Shown: positions 7,268-14,844, counted from the first letter of the stretch. The stretch: 15,857 nt of DNA from Burkholderia sp. (GCA_030151225.1 JASLEG010000229.1:1-15857), one strand, 5' to 3'. Notes: generated from the sequence alone by a model not told the origin. Numbers and translations are program-made.

Positions 7268-7937
7268 CGGCGTCGCCGTCTTCCAGCAGATAGCCGAGCC
7301 CGCGCAGGGTGATGATGGTGGCGCTGCTGCCCTCGAGCTTCCTGCGCAGCCGCGACACGTAGATCTCGATCGCGTCCTCGCTGGTGGGCGCGTCGGCCGC
7401 GCTGACCGATTCGGCCAGGCTGGCCTTCGACACCGTCTTCTTGACGCGCAGCATCAGCGCCTCGAGCACCGCGTGCTCGCGCGGCGTGAGCACGAGCGGC
7501 GCCTCGCCGATCAGGAACTGCAGGCGGTCCATGTCGTAGACGAGGTTGCCGCAGCGCAGCCGGTTCGAGCGCGACGGCGCCTGGCGGCGCGCCAGCACCT
7601 TGATGCGCGCCACCAGCTCGCGCGCGTCGAAGGGCTTGACGATGTAGTCGTCGGCGCCGGCGCCCAGGCAGATCACCTTCTCGTCCACCGCGCCGGTGGC
7701 CGTGAGGATCAGCACCGGCGTGGCGTCGCCGCGCTCGCGCATGCGGCGCAGCACGGTCTTGCCCGACATGCCGGGCAGGTTCAGGTCCAGCAGCACGACG
7801 TCGTAGTTCGACGCGCGCAGCGCATCCTCGGCCGCCTCGCCGCCGGCCACGCGATCGAGCGCGAAGCCGTCATCCGTCAGCGTCTTCGCCAGCCAGTGCG
7901 CCAGCTCTTCATTGTCCTCGACGAGCAGCAGCCTCAC
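7260..7937 (-). CDS. tctD: OmpR-family response regulator, TctD-like
   Basis: A 225-residue two-domain regulator. The receiver domain (1-115) has the acidic pocket at E7-D8, phospho-acceptor Asp51 in VVLLDLNLPGMSG, Thr79 in LILTA and Lys101 in VKPFD. The winged-helix DNA-binding domain (about 125-222) shows LTPREHAVLEAL and the recognition-helix region EIYVSRLRRKLEG followed by LRGLGYLLE. A GTG start at 7937 is chosen because the protein then begins at the first receiver strand (VRLLLVEDN) and GGAGGA lies just upstream. The upstream ATG at 8045 would overlap the symporter gene by 91 nt and add a non-receiver sequence. It lies 17 nt after the symporter stop, so the three genes probably share an mRNA. 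It likely activates the symporter gene when the substrate is sensed. That role is inferred. Confidence 0.93.
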   Translation of the reverse strand: MRLLLVEDNEELAHWLAKTLTDDGFALDRVAGGEAAEDALRASNYDVVLLDLNLPGMSGKTVLRRMRERGDATPVLILTATGAVDEKVICLGAGADDYIVKPFDARELVARIKVLARRQAPSRSNRLRCGNLVYDMDRLQFLIGEAPLVLTPREHAVLEALMLRVKKTVSKASLAESVSAADAPTSEDAIEIYVSRLRRKLEGSSATIITLRGLGYLLEDGDADE

Positions 7938-7954
7938 GCGTCCTCCGTCCTGCC

Positions 7955-9250
7955 TTACGCGAGCTTGTACTGTTCCCGTGCGCTCTTGGTGCGGTACAGC
8001 AGCAGCGTCGCAATCATGCCGCACACGGCGGCGACACCCATCCACGCGCCCGGTGCAGCCTTGTCGCCGGTTTCGTGGATCAGCCAGGTCGAGATCGCCG
8101 GCGTGAAGCCGCCGATCATCGTGGCGAGACTATAGGCCATCGAGAAGCCGGTGGTGCGCACGTTCACGGGCATCAGTTCGGTCAGCGCCACGACCATCGC
8201 GCCGTTGTACCACGCGTACAGCACCGACAGCCACAGTTCCACGGCCAGCAGCTTGCCGAACGAGGGCGCGCCCACCAGCCACTGCATCGCCGGGTAGGCC
8301 GTGAACACGGTCAGCAGCGTGAAGGCGAGCATCACCGGGCGACGGCCGTAGCGGTCCGACACCGCGCCCGAGATCGGCAGCCAGATGAAGTTCGAGATGC
8401 CGACGCAGGCCGTCACCAGCAGCGCGTCGAACGAGGACATCTTCAGCACCACCTTGCCGAAGGTCGGCGTGTAGGCGGTGATCAGGTAGAACGAGGTGGT
8501 GGTCATGATCACGAGGCCCATGCCCGCGAGGATCAGCCCGAAGTTCGCGAAGATCGCGCGGGTGATCTCGCCGATGCCCGGGTGATGCTTGCGCGCCACG
8601 AACTCGTCGGACTCCTGCAGCGTGCGGCGGATGTAGAACAGGAACGGCACGATCAGGCAGCCGACCACGAACGGCACGCGCCAGCCCCAGCTCGTCATTT
8701 CCCGCGCCGGCACCAGCACGTTCAGCAGCACGCCGAGCGAGGCCGCGAACACCACCGCCACCTGCTGGCTGGCCGACTGCCACGAGCAGAAGAAGCCGCG
8801 GTTGCCGCGCGTGGCGATCTCGGCCAGATACACAGACACGCCGCCCAGTTCCGCGCCGGCCGAGAAGCCCTGCAGCAGCCGGCCGAGCAGCACGATGGCC
8901 GGAGCCAGCAGGCCGATCGAGTGGTAGCCGGGCACGAAGGCCACGCACATGGTGCCGAGCGCCATCAGCGACAGCGACAGGATCAGCCCCTTGCGGCGGC
9001 CGTGCTTGTCCATGTAGGCGCCGAGCACGATCGCGCCGATCGGGCGCATCAGGAAGCCCGCGCCGAACACCGAGAACGACAGCATCAGCGAGGCGAACTC
9101 GTTGCCGACCGGGAAGAACGTGGCCGCGATCGCGGCCGCGTAGTAGCCGTACACGGTGAAGTCGTACATTTCCAGGAAGTTGCCGCTGACGGCGCGGAAG
9201 ACCGAACGCGCCCTGGATTCGCGGCGTTCGACGGTTTGGCTGGCTGACAT
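7955..9250 (-). CDS. citA: citrate/tricarballylate:H+ symporter (CitA/TcuC type, MFS)
   Basis: A 431-residue MFS transporter, the same size as CitA of enterobacteria, with strong similarity along its length as far as recalled. Shared strings include SGNFLE (22-27), EFASLMLSFSVFGAGFLMRP (51-70), GRLLQGFSAGAELGGVSVYL (123-142), SWQSASQQVAVV (156-167) and MTTTSFYLITAYTPTFGK in the second half. NFIWLPISGAVSDRYGRRPV (second motif A) and YNGAMVVALTE are also shared. It should sit in the inner membrane with about 12 helices and import citrate, tricarballylate or a related acid with protons. The start at 9250 gives the family N-terminus, with AGGA about 10 nt upstream. First gene of the symporter-regulator-kinase cluster. 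Which tri- or dicarboxylate it carries is not decidable from sequence. Confidence 0.9.
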   Translation of the reverse strand: MSASQTVERRESRARSVFRAVSGNFLEMYDFTVYGYYAAAIAATFFPVGNEFASLMLSFSVFGAGFLMRPIGAIVLGAYMDKHGRRKGLILSLSLMALGTMCVAFVPGYHSIGLLAPAIVLLGRLLQGFSAGAELGGVSVYLAEIATRGNRGFFCSWQSASQQVAVVFAASLGVLLNVLVPAREMTSWGWRVPFVVGCLIVPFLFYIRRTLQESDEFVARKHHPGIGEITRAIFANFGLILAGMGLVIMTTTSFYLITAYTPTFGKVVLKMSSFDALLVTACVGISNFIWLPISGAVSDRYGRRPVMLAFTLLTVFTAYPAMQWLVGAPSFGKLLAVELWLSVLYAWYNGAMVVALTELMPVNVRTTGFSMAYSLATMIGGFTPAISTWLIHETGDKAAPGAWMGVAAVCGMIATLLLYRTKSAREQYKLA

Positions 9251-9298
9251 GGTGGGGACGTCCTCGCGCTGGGCGCATTCACGGCTTCGAAACGGGGT

Positions 9299-9338
9299 GG
9301 CACGACGTGGCGCGCTCGCATGGCGCGCCGGTCGTGCC
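9299..9338 (-). terminator. large stem-loop between oxidoreductase and symporter genes
   Basis: Arms GGCACGAC (9299-9306) and GTCGTGCC (9331-9338) enclose a second perfect pair, GGCGCGC (9309-9315) and GCGCGCC (9323-9329), around a 7-nt loop. Together these give 15 bp with one small internal loop. The structure lies 35 nt after the oxidoreductase stop and 48 nt before the symporter start. No run of T follows on the minus strand, so it may be a factor-assisted terminator, an mRNA-stabilising structure or an attenuator. The structure itself is plain; its role is not. Confidence 0.5.
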
Positions 9339-9373
9339 GGCTTTCTGCTGGTGGGCGAACGGGCGGCGCGGCC

Positions 9374-10363
9374 TCAGCCGATCCGCATCACGGCCTTGCC
9401 GAGCTGGCGACGCTCCTCGAGCGCGGCGTGCGCGAGTTCGACGTCGTCGAGCGTGTAGCGGCCGTTGATCTCGATCGACAGCGCGCCGTCGGCCAGCGCC
9501 GCGAAGATCTCGTCGGCGCGGCGCTGCACGGTGTCGCCGTCGGCGAGGTGATCGGCCAGGCGCGGGCGGGTGAGGAACAGCGAGCCGGCCTCGCCGAGCT
9601 CGTACGGATCGAGATCGTTCAGCGAGCCGGCCACGGCGCCGTAATTGACCACCAGGCCGCGCTTGCGCGTGGCGCGGAAGCTGTCGCGCAGCGTCGGGCG
9701 GCCCACGGCGTCGAACACCACGTCCACGCCGCGGCCGTCGGTCAGCGCGCGCACGCGGTCGGCGAAGCCGCCGTTCTCGTAGAGCATCACGTGATCGGCG
9801 CCGTGCGCCTTCGCCACCGCGGCCTTCTCGGCATTGCTGGTGGTGGCGAACACGGTGGCGCCACGGCGTTTGGCGAGCTGCACCAGCAGTTGGCCGATGC
9901 CGCCCGAGGCCGCGTGCACGAGGCAGGTGCTGCCGGCGCCGATGTCGGCCACGTCGTCGAGCAGGTAGTGCGCGGTCGAGCCCTGGAAGATCGCGGCGGC
10001 GGCCACGTCGAGCGCGATCGCGTCGGGCAGCTTCGCGAGCCGCGCGGCCGGCACCACCGCGTATTCGGCGTAGGCGCCCCAGGCGATGCACCAGGCCACC
10101 CGCTGGCCCGGCTCGAAGCCGTGCGTGCCGGGGCCGGCCTCGACCACCTCGCCCGAGCCTTCCATGCCGAGCGTGCAAGGGATCCGCACGGGGTAGGTGC
10201 GCGACTCGCGATACTTGCCCTGGCGCGTGTGCACGTCCATGAAGTTGATGCCCGCGTAGGCCACCTTCACCAGCACCTCGCCCTCGCCGGGCGCGGGGAT
10301 CGGCAGCACCACGCGCTGCAGCACCTCGGGCCCGCCATGCTGCTCGATACGAATCGCTCTCAT
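9374..10363 (-). CDS. qorA: NADPH:quinone oxidoreductase (zinc-free medium-chain dehydrogenase family)
   Basis: A 329-residue cytoplasmic enzyme of the Qor/zeta-crystallin type, expected to reduce quinones or enones with NADPH. The N-terminal GroES-like half has PEVLQ (12-16), AYAGINFMDVHTRQGKY (35-51) and LGMEGSGEVVEAG (65-77). The Rossmann half has QGSTAHYLL (127-135), the nucleotide-binding stretch HAASGGIGQLLVQLAK (150-165) and TTSNAEKAAVAKAHGAD (174-190). DVVFDAVG follows at 214-221. Catalytic and structural zinc cysteines are absent, as usual for this subgroup. Length matches the family (about 325). ATG at 10363 has AAGGAG 11 nt upstream and lies 47 nt after the binding-protein stop, so the two may be co-transcribed. 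No specific link to citrate transport is evident. Confidence 0.93.
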   Translation of the reverse strand: MRAIRIEQHGGPEVLQRVVLPIPAPGEGEVLVKVAYAGINFMDVHTRQGKYRESRTYPVRIPCTLGMEGSGEVVEAGPGTHGFEPGQRVAWCIAWGAYAEYAVVPAARLAKLPDAIALDVAAAAIFQGSTAHYLLDDVADIGAGSTCLVHAASGGIGQLLVQLAKRRGATVFATTSNAEKAAVAKAHGADHVMLYENGGFADRVRALTDGRGVDVVFDAVGRPTLRDSFRATRKRGLVVNYGAVAGSLNDLDPYELGEAGSLFLTRPRLADHLADGDTVQRRADEIFAALADGALSIEINGRYTLDDVELAHAALEERRQLGKAVMRIG

Positions 10364-10410
10364 GCCTGCTTCCACTCCTTCAAACCGGCTCCCGTCGGCC
10401 ACCTCGGGCC

Positions 10411-11466
10411 TCAATGGAACGTCTCGCGCTGCGTGCCATCGACGAACGCATTCGTATAGGTACGCGACAAGTCGACGTGGCTGGCCGTGAGGCCCGCCCC
10501 GTTCGACACCAGAACCTTCAGCACCGTCGGCGGCGCGTCGTCGGGCATGCGCCCGTCCGGCGAGAACGACGGTTTGGCCAGCGTCAGCGCGCGCACGTAG
10601 GCGGCGCGATCGGCGCCGAGCGCGCTGGCCGGCAGCGCCGCCACGATCTGCCCGGCGTCGTGCGTGGCGATGAACTGCAGCGCGCGCACCAGCGCGTGCA
10701 CCATGCGCTGGGTCTCGTCGCGATGCGCGAGCGCCCAGCTGCGGCGCAGGTACAGGCACGAGCCCACGTAGGCGCCGCCGAGCTGCGCGCGCGTGCCTTC
10801 CACGCTGCGCAGATCCACCAGCACGCGTGCCGCGCCGCTCGCCAGCAGGCGCGTGGCGGTGGGCTCCTCCACCATGCCGGCGTCGATCGTGCCGCGCTCG
10901 AACGCCTCGGCGAAGCGCGTGTCCGAGGCGAGCGGCACCACCGTGTAGTCGCCCGGCGCGATGCCGGCGCGCGCGGTCAGGTAGCGCGTGAGCACCCAGG
11001 TGGACGCGCCGAAGCCGGTCACGCCGAAGCGGCGACCCTTCGCGTCGGCGATCGAGGCGAGCGGCACACCGGTGCGCCGCGTCGAGGCCAGCTCGGCCAG
11101 CCCGGCCGCGCGCACGAACACCGCTACCGACAGCACGTCCTGGCCGCGGCTCTGCAGGTCGATCGTGTGATCGTAGAAACCCACCGCGCCGTGGATCGCC
11201 CCGGCGATCAGCTCGGTCGACGTGTCGATGCCGGCCGGCACCGACATCACCTGCACGTCGAGCCCCTCGTCGCGGAAATAACCGAGCTGCGCGGCCAGCA
11301 GCGCGGGCATGTAGACGATCTTGGACATGCCGCCCATCATCAGCTTGATCGGCGCGGCCTGCGCGCCGGGGCTCGCGACGGCCACGGCCGCCGCGGCGGC
11401 GCAGGCGAGCGCGGCGGCGAGCGGGCGACGAAGCCGGCGGCGAAGCGAGCGGATCGGGTTGGGCAT
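10411..11466 (-). CDS. periplasmic ABC substrate-binding protein, NMT1/SsuA-like
   Basis: A 351-residue secreted binding protein. The N-terminus has an Arg-rich n-region, a long Ala-rich hydrophobic core (15-34) and a likely Sec cleavage after AQA (35-37). The mature protein begins IKLMMGGMSKIVYMPALLAA then LGYFRDEGLDVQV (61-73), the pattern of the NMT1/THI5-like and SsuA/TauA families. A second motif follows, GRRFGVTGFGASTWVL (144-159). These families bind alkanesulfonates, nitrate, thiamine precursors or aromatic acids and hand them to an ABC transporter. No permease or ATPase gene lies within the window, so partner and ligand are unknown. ATG at 11466 has GAAGGAGA about 10 nt upstream. Followed by the quinone oxidoreductase 47 nt downstream. 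Confidence 0.88.
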   Translation of the reverse strand: MPNPIRSLRRRLRRPLAAALACAAAAAVAVASPGAQAAPIKLMMGGMSKIVYMPALLAAQLGYFRDEGLDVQVMSVPAGIDTSTELIAGAIHGAVGFYDHTIDLQSRGQDVLSVAVFVRAAGLAELASTRRTGVPLASIADAKGRRFGVTGFGASTWVLTRYLTARAGIAPGDYTVVPLASDTRFAEAFERGTIDAGMVEEPTATRLLASGAARVLVDLRSVEGTRAQLGGAYVGSCLYLRRSWALAHRDETQRMVHALVRALQFIATHDAGQIVAALPASALGADRAAYVRALTLAKPSFSPDGRMPDDAPPTVLKVLVSNGAGLTASHVDLSRTYTNAFVDGTQRETFH

Positions 11467-11562
11467 GGGAAGCTGTCTCCTTCTCGCGGCGTCCTTGTCG
11501 CGCGTCGCGGCCGGCCCGCAGGCTCCGGCGCGTCGCGGGCAGGCGCCGCGTCAACGGTGGCA

Positions 11563-11605
11563 AGTATAGAAATCCGACGCCTTCTGAATCCCTTCAGCGC
11601 GTCGG
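11563..11605 (-). promoter_or_regulatory. candidate -10 with upstream dyad, before the NMT1-like gene
   Basis: On the minus strand TATACT (11563-11568) matches a -10 hexamer, about 97 nt upstream of the binding-protein ATG. Immediately upstream is an interrupted dyad: CCGACGC (11574-11580) with GCGTCGG (11599-11605), and inner arms CTGAA (11584-11588) with TTCAG (11593-11597). No good -35 exists at 16-18 bp. The dyad occupies that position and could be an operator for an activator. Alternatively, the dyad is a terminator of the PhnD-like gene, which ends 60 nt upstream. The ATTTCT after it would fit only weakly. Confidence 0.4.
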
Positions 11606-11664
11606 CAGTTTTCTCGGTATTTACCCTCGGCGGGCGGCCGGGGCGGATTCGGGTGCGGGGCCGA

Positions 11665-12498
11665 TCAGGCCAGCTCGGGATAGCCGAGCACGGCGGCTTC
11701 GTCGGCGAAGCGCGCGATCGTGTCGTAGGCGCCGGCGGGCAGCGTCTCGAAGCGGCGCAGCCGCAACGCGCGCGCACGCGCCGGATCGGCTGCGAGCGCC
11801 TGGTCGAGCGCATCGCGCAGCCAGGCCGCCTCGCGCTCGCCGAGCGTGTTCGAGGCGATCAGCGGCAACCCCGGCGCGCTCGCCGTGAAGCCGATCGTGC
11901 GCACGCGCGGCATCGCCTCGGGCAGCGCGTCGCGCAGGCAGGCGAAGCTGACGCAGTCGATCGCGGCGCAGTCGGCGCGGCCCTCGGCGAGCGCGACCAG
12001 GGCGTTGCGGTGCGAGCCGACGGCCGTGACCGAGGCGAAGAAGCGGCCACCATCGCGACCACCGGCGAGCGGCGCCACCGCGTGGCGCAGCGCGTTCATG
12101 CCGCTGTGCGAATCGGCGCCGTTGAACGCGGCGCGCAGCCCGCGGCAGGCGGCCAGCGAGGTGGCGCCCTGCGCGTGCGCGGCCGCCGACACAACCAGCA
12201 CGCTCGAATACCGCGCGCCGTCGCAGCCCTCGACGTCGAACACCGGCGTCGCGACGAGCCGCGTCACCTCGCGCAGGCCGAGCATGCGGAACGGGTAACC
12301 GCAGGTCTGCGACAGCAGCAGGTCGGGCCGGCGCCACAGCGGCATCAGCTCGCCGAACGGCTCGTCGAGCAGCGCCACCTCGCGGGTGCCGCCGGCGCGG
12401 GCGAACGCGTCGAGCGTGTCGGCGACGAGCGCGCGCCAGAGCGCACCCAGGCGCGGCGTGACGTTGTACATCGGCAATCCGGCGACGCGGCGGTCCAT
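11665..12498 (-). CDS. PhnD-like substrate-binding-fold protein without signal peptide
   Basis: A 277-residue protein with the phosphate/phosphonate-type binding fold (PhnD family, type 2 periplasmic-binding fold). Visible features are LLDEPFGELMPLW (43-55), LLLSQTCGYPFR (60-71) in the ligand-site loop and RGLRAAFNGADSHSGMNALRH (119-139) with the Ser-rich phosphonate-site pattern. VGSHRNALVALAEGRADCAAID (160-181) is the hinge-side helix and strand typical of this family. The N-terminus MDRRVAGLPMYNVTPRLGALW goes straight into the first strand with no hydrophobic leader, so it should be cytoplasmic. No phn transporter or C-P lyase genes are nearby. Start chosen at 12498 with GGGAG about 9 nt upstream. 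It is divergent from the desaturase gene. A possible role is as an intracellular sensor or binding protein. That is speculation. Confidence 0.85.
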   Translation of the reverse strand: MDRRVAGLPMYNVTPRLGALWRALVADTLDAFARAGGTREVALLDEPFGELMPLWRRPDLLLSQTCGYPFRMLGLREVTRLVATPVFDVEGCDGARYSSVLVVSAAAHAQGATSLAACRGLRAAFNGADSHSGMNALRHAVAPLAGGRDGGRFFASVTAVGSHRNALVALAEGRADCAAIDCVSFACLRDALPEAMPRVRTIGFTASAPGLPLIASNTLGEREAAWLRDALDQALAADPARARALRLRRFETLPAGAYDTIARFADEAAVLGYPELA

Positions 12499-12546
12499 GC
12501 GGTTCGGCTCCCGGTGGCCCGAGGAAATCGGGCAAGGCTGCCGGTC

Positions 12547-12575
12547 ACTATAAGGAGCGCCGGGCGGCACGACAA
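12547..12575 (-). promoter_or_regulatory. candidate sigma70 promoter of the PhnD-like gene
   Basis: On the minus strand the -35 TTGTCG (12570-12575) and the -10 TATAGT (12547-12552) are 17 bp apart, each matching at least four of six consensus bases. It predicts a leader of about 40 nt before the ATG at 12498. The same A/T patch reads TATAAG on the plus strand but has no matching -35 there. Confidence 0.55.
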
Positions 12576-12725
12576 GCCGCCGGCCCCGACCCGCGCGGTG
12601 ATAAGTACATGCGAATCGATTGTTTGGCGCGGCGCGCCGGCGTCGCTAGAGTGGGCGCTTGTCCTCCGTCATCGCATGCTTTTCGCCGATCGTGCCCCGG
12701 AAGTGCGCCGGCGAGCCCGCCCCAC

Positions 12726-13748
12726 ATGGCCGAATACTTCGACGTCGATCACGCCAACGCCATCCGCTCGCTCGGTGCACGCTTTGCCGCGCGTACCGAA
12801 TGGCCGACCTGGCTGCTGATCGCCACGATCTACGGTGGCTGGTTCGGCATGCTGTGGCTGCTGCACGCGCGGGCGATGCCGTTCGCGCTGGCGGTGCCGC
12901 CGCTGGTGCTGATCGTGACCTGGCAGATGTCGCTGCAGCACGAGCTGCTGCACGGCCATCCCACCCGCCTCGCCTGGCTGAACCAGCTGATCGCGAGCCC
13001 GCCGCTGGCCGTCTGGTACCCGTATCCGCTCTATCGCGACACGCACCTCGCCCATCATCGCGACGAGGACCTGACCATGCCCGGCGTCGATCCGGAAGGC
13101 AACTACGTGCCGCGCGGCCGCTGGGCGGCGCTGCCAGGCTGGCTCAAGGCGCTGTGGGTGCTGCGCAAGACCTTTCTCGGGCGGCTGGTGGTGGGCCCGC
13201 CGATGAGCGTGGCGGCCACCGCGATCGATGCATGCGCACGAATCCGGCGCGGCGAGGCGCGCACGCTCGGCATGTGGCTCGCACACGGCGCCGGCGTGGT
13301 GGCGCTGCTCGCGTGGGTGCAGGCCTTCGCCGGCGTGCGCTGGTGGGCCTACCTGCTCGCGGTGAGCTGGCCCGCGCTGTCGCTGGCGATGATCCGCTCG
13401 CTGTACGAGCATCGCGCCGCCGCGCATCCTAAGGCGCGCATCGTGATCAACGAGGCCGGCTTCGCGATGCGCCTGCTGTATCTGAACAACAACTACCACC
13501 TCGTGCACCACGATCTGCCGGGCCTGCCGTGGTTCCAGCTGCCGCGCGCCTACCGGATGCGGCGCGTCGACTACGCCGGCAAATGCGGCGGCTTCGTGGT
13601 CCGCGGCGGCTACCTGGAACTGCTGCGCCGCTATGCGTGGCGCCCCACCGACGCGCCCGAGCATCCGTTCCGCCATGCGCCGGCCGCGCTGTCGAACGGC
13701 GGCGCGCGCATCGCCGTGGTCGACGGCTGCCTGCAGATCAGCAGCTGA
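12726..13748 (+). CDS. membrane fatty-acid desaturase / hydroxylase-like di-iron enzyme
   Basis: A 340-residue integral membrane oxygenase-like protein. It has the three histidine clusters that hold a di-iron centre in membrane desaturases: HELLHGH (72-78), THLAHHRDE (106-114) and NNYHLVHHDLPGLPW (255-269), plus EHRAAAH (228-234). Hydrophobic helices lie at about 28-47, 52-70, 185-202 and 205-224. The family desaturates lipid acyl chains or hydroxylates related substrates in the inner membrane using O2 and an electron donor. The substrate here is unknown. The ATG at 12726 gives a typical N-terminus. Its ribosome site is weak. An in-frame ATG at 12609 would add 39 residues that look non-homologous, so start confidence is moderate. 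Divergent from the PhnD-like gene across 227 bp. No ferredoxin or reductase partner is adjacent. Confidence 0.88.
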   Translation: MAEYFDVDHANAIRSLGARFAARTEWPTWLLIATIYGGWFGMLWLLHARAMPFALAVPPLVLIVTWQMSLQHELLHGHPTRLAWLNQLIASPPLAVWYPYPLYRDTHLAHHRDEDLTMPGVDPEGNYVPRGRWAALPGWLKALWVLRKTFLGRLVVGPPMSVAATAIDACARIRRGEARTLGMWLAHGAGVVALLAWVQAFAGVRWWAYLLAVSWPALSLAMIRSLYEHRAAAHPKARIVINEAGFAMRLLYLNNNYHLVHHDLPGLPWFQLPRAYRMRRVDYAGKCGGFVVRGGYLELLRRYAWRPTDAPEHPFRHAPAALSNGGARIAVVDGCLQISS

Positions 13749-13878
13749 GTCCAGCACCGGGCCGCCCGCGGCGGCGCCCCGCGCTTTTCCCGCTTGTTCG
13801 CCGCCCCGCCGCCCGCTTATCATCGTGCCGAACCCGTGGCGCCTCGCGCCCGCGCCGCTTCCCCCTTCCCGAATCCCG

Positions 13879-14844
13879 ATGCTCGCGCTGCTGCTGTTGA
13901 TACCGCTTTTCGCCGGTCTGCTGGTCGGCGCCAACGATGGCGTGCTGGCGGGCCTCGCCGCCGGGGCCGTGGCCACCGTGTTCGAATTGCTGCTGCTGTC
14001 GGTGGCCGGCCTGCTCGCCAAGCGGCGCGAGGCGAAGCGCCAGGCGCGGCTGGCGGCCGAGGCGACCGCCCCGGCGGAGGCAACGCCGAACGACACGACA
14101 GACGGCGCAGCACCAGCCCGATCCGATGCATCCGCACCGTCCTCGCTCCAACCCGATGCACCGCCGCCGTGGCGCGTCACCGCGTTCCGCGCGCGCCGCC
14201 CCGACGACCGCCTGCGTCCGATCGATCTGCTGCCGAACCCGATCGGCAGCCGTCCGGCCTCGCCCGATCTCGACGACGGCCAGCGCCTGCCCGGCTACCT
14301 CGGCAGTTACGCGAGCTACCAGCGCATCTTCATCGACATCGATGCACGCGCCACGTCGGCGGCCACAGTGTTTCGCGAGCTTTACGACGGCTTGCGTCAA
14401 GCCTGCGAAAAGCACGTCGACGTGGAGTCGAACGTCGGCGAGGCACACCCCGAGATCGCCCCGCTCGACGATCTGCCCGAGCACTTCGAGGCCCGCCAGC
14501 GCGTCGGCGACACGTTGTTCGTGGCGTTCCGCACCCGCGACGCGCACTGGGCCGGCATCCGTCTCGGCCGGGACAGCTTCCGGTTTCCGCTTGAGCGGCT
14601 CGGCGGCTTCGCGCTGAACGTGGGCATTCCGGCCAAGGGGCCCGGCGGCTACGAGATCGAAATCGTGTTCGACCGCCCGCGCCGCGATACCGAGGCCGAC
14701 GCGGACTGGCAATGGCACGGCAGTGCGTTCCAGCCGACCCTGCCCTACGCCGACCGCCATTCGTTCGCGCTTCTGTACGCACTGACCACGATCGCGCAGC
14801 TGTTCGACGTGCGCATCGTGTGCTCGACCTTTTCGGATTGCTGA
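13879..14844 (+). CDS. uncharacterised membrane-anchored protein
   Basis: Not recognised. The 321-residue reading has a strongly hydrophobic N-terminus with two probable helices (1-18 and 23-46), then a basic stretch KRREAKRQAR (48-57). An Ala/Pro/Asp-rich, probably disordered linker follows (58-100), then a globular C-terminal domain (100-321). The last part mixes charged and aromatic residues, for example GYLGSYASYQRIFIDIDARA (139-158), LFVAFRTRDAHWAGIRLGRDSFRF within 213-236, GYEIEIVFDRP (257-267) and a terminal CSTFSDC. Two helices followed by a basic segment suggest a hairpin anchor with the bulk in the cytoplasm. The start is uncertain, since no clear Shine-Dalgarno precedes ATG 13879. 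An earlier GTG in frame is possible. The gene lies 130 nt after the desaturase stop and 235 nt before the GT51 gene. Coding is supported by codon bias and protein-like composition. Confidence 0.75.
   Translation: MLALLLLIPLFAGLLVGANDGVLAGLAAGAVATVFELLLLSVAGLLAKRREAKRQARLAAEATAPAEATPNDTTDGAAPARSDASAPSSLQPDAPPPWRVTAFRARRPDDRLRPIDLLPNPIGSRPASPDLDDGQRLPGYLGSYASYQRIFIDIDARATSAATVFRELYDGLRQACEKHVDVESNVGEAHPEIAPLDDLPEHFEARQRVGDTLFVAFRTRDAHWAGIRLGRDSFRFPLERLGGFALNVGIPAKGPGGYEIEIVFDRPRRDTEADADWQWHGSAFQPTLPYADRHSFALLYALTTIAQLFDVRIVCSTFSDC

Noticed and set aside
9374..11563. A single fusion protein of binding protein plus quinone oxidoreductase (a long minus-strand frame)
   Set aside because: The upstream half of that frame is a shadow of the binding-protein gene, which lies in a different frame with its own signal peptide, ribosome site and stop before the oxidoreductase start.
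10414..12819. 801-residue plus-strand open frame opposite the binding-protein genes
   Set aside because: Arg/Ala/Gly/His-rich antisense reading of two well-supported minus-strand genes, with no domain motifs.
12669..14180. 503-residue minus-strand frame opposite the desaturase
   Set aside because: Antisense shadow. The plus strand has three histidine clusters and membrane helices in the right order.
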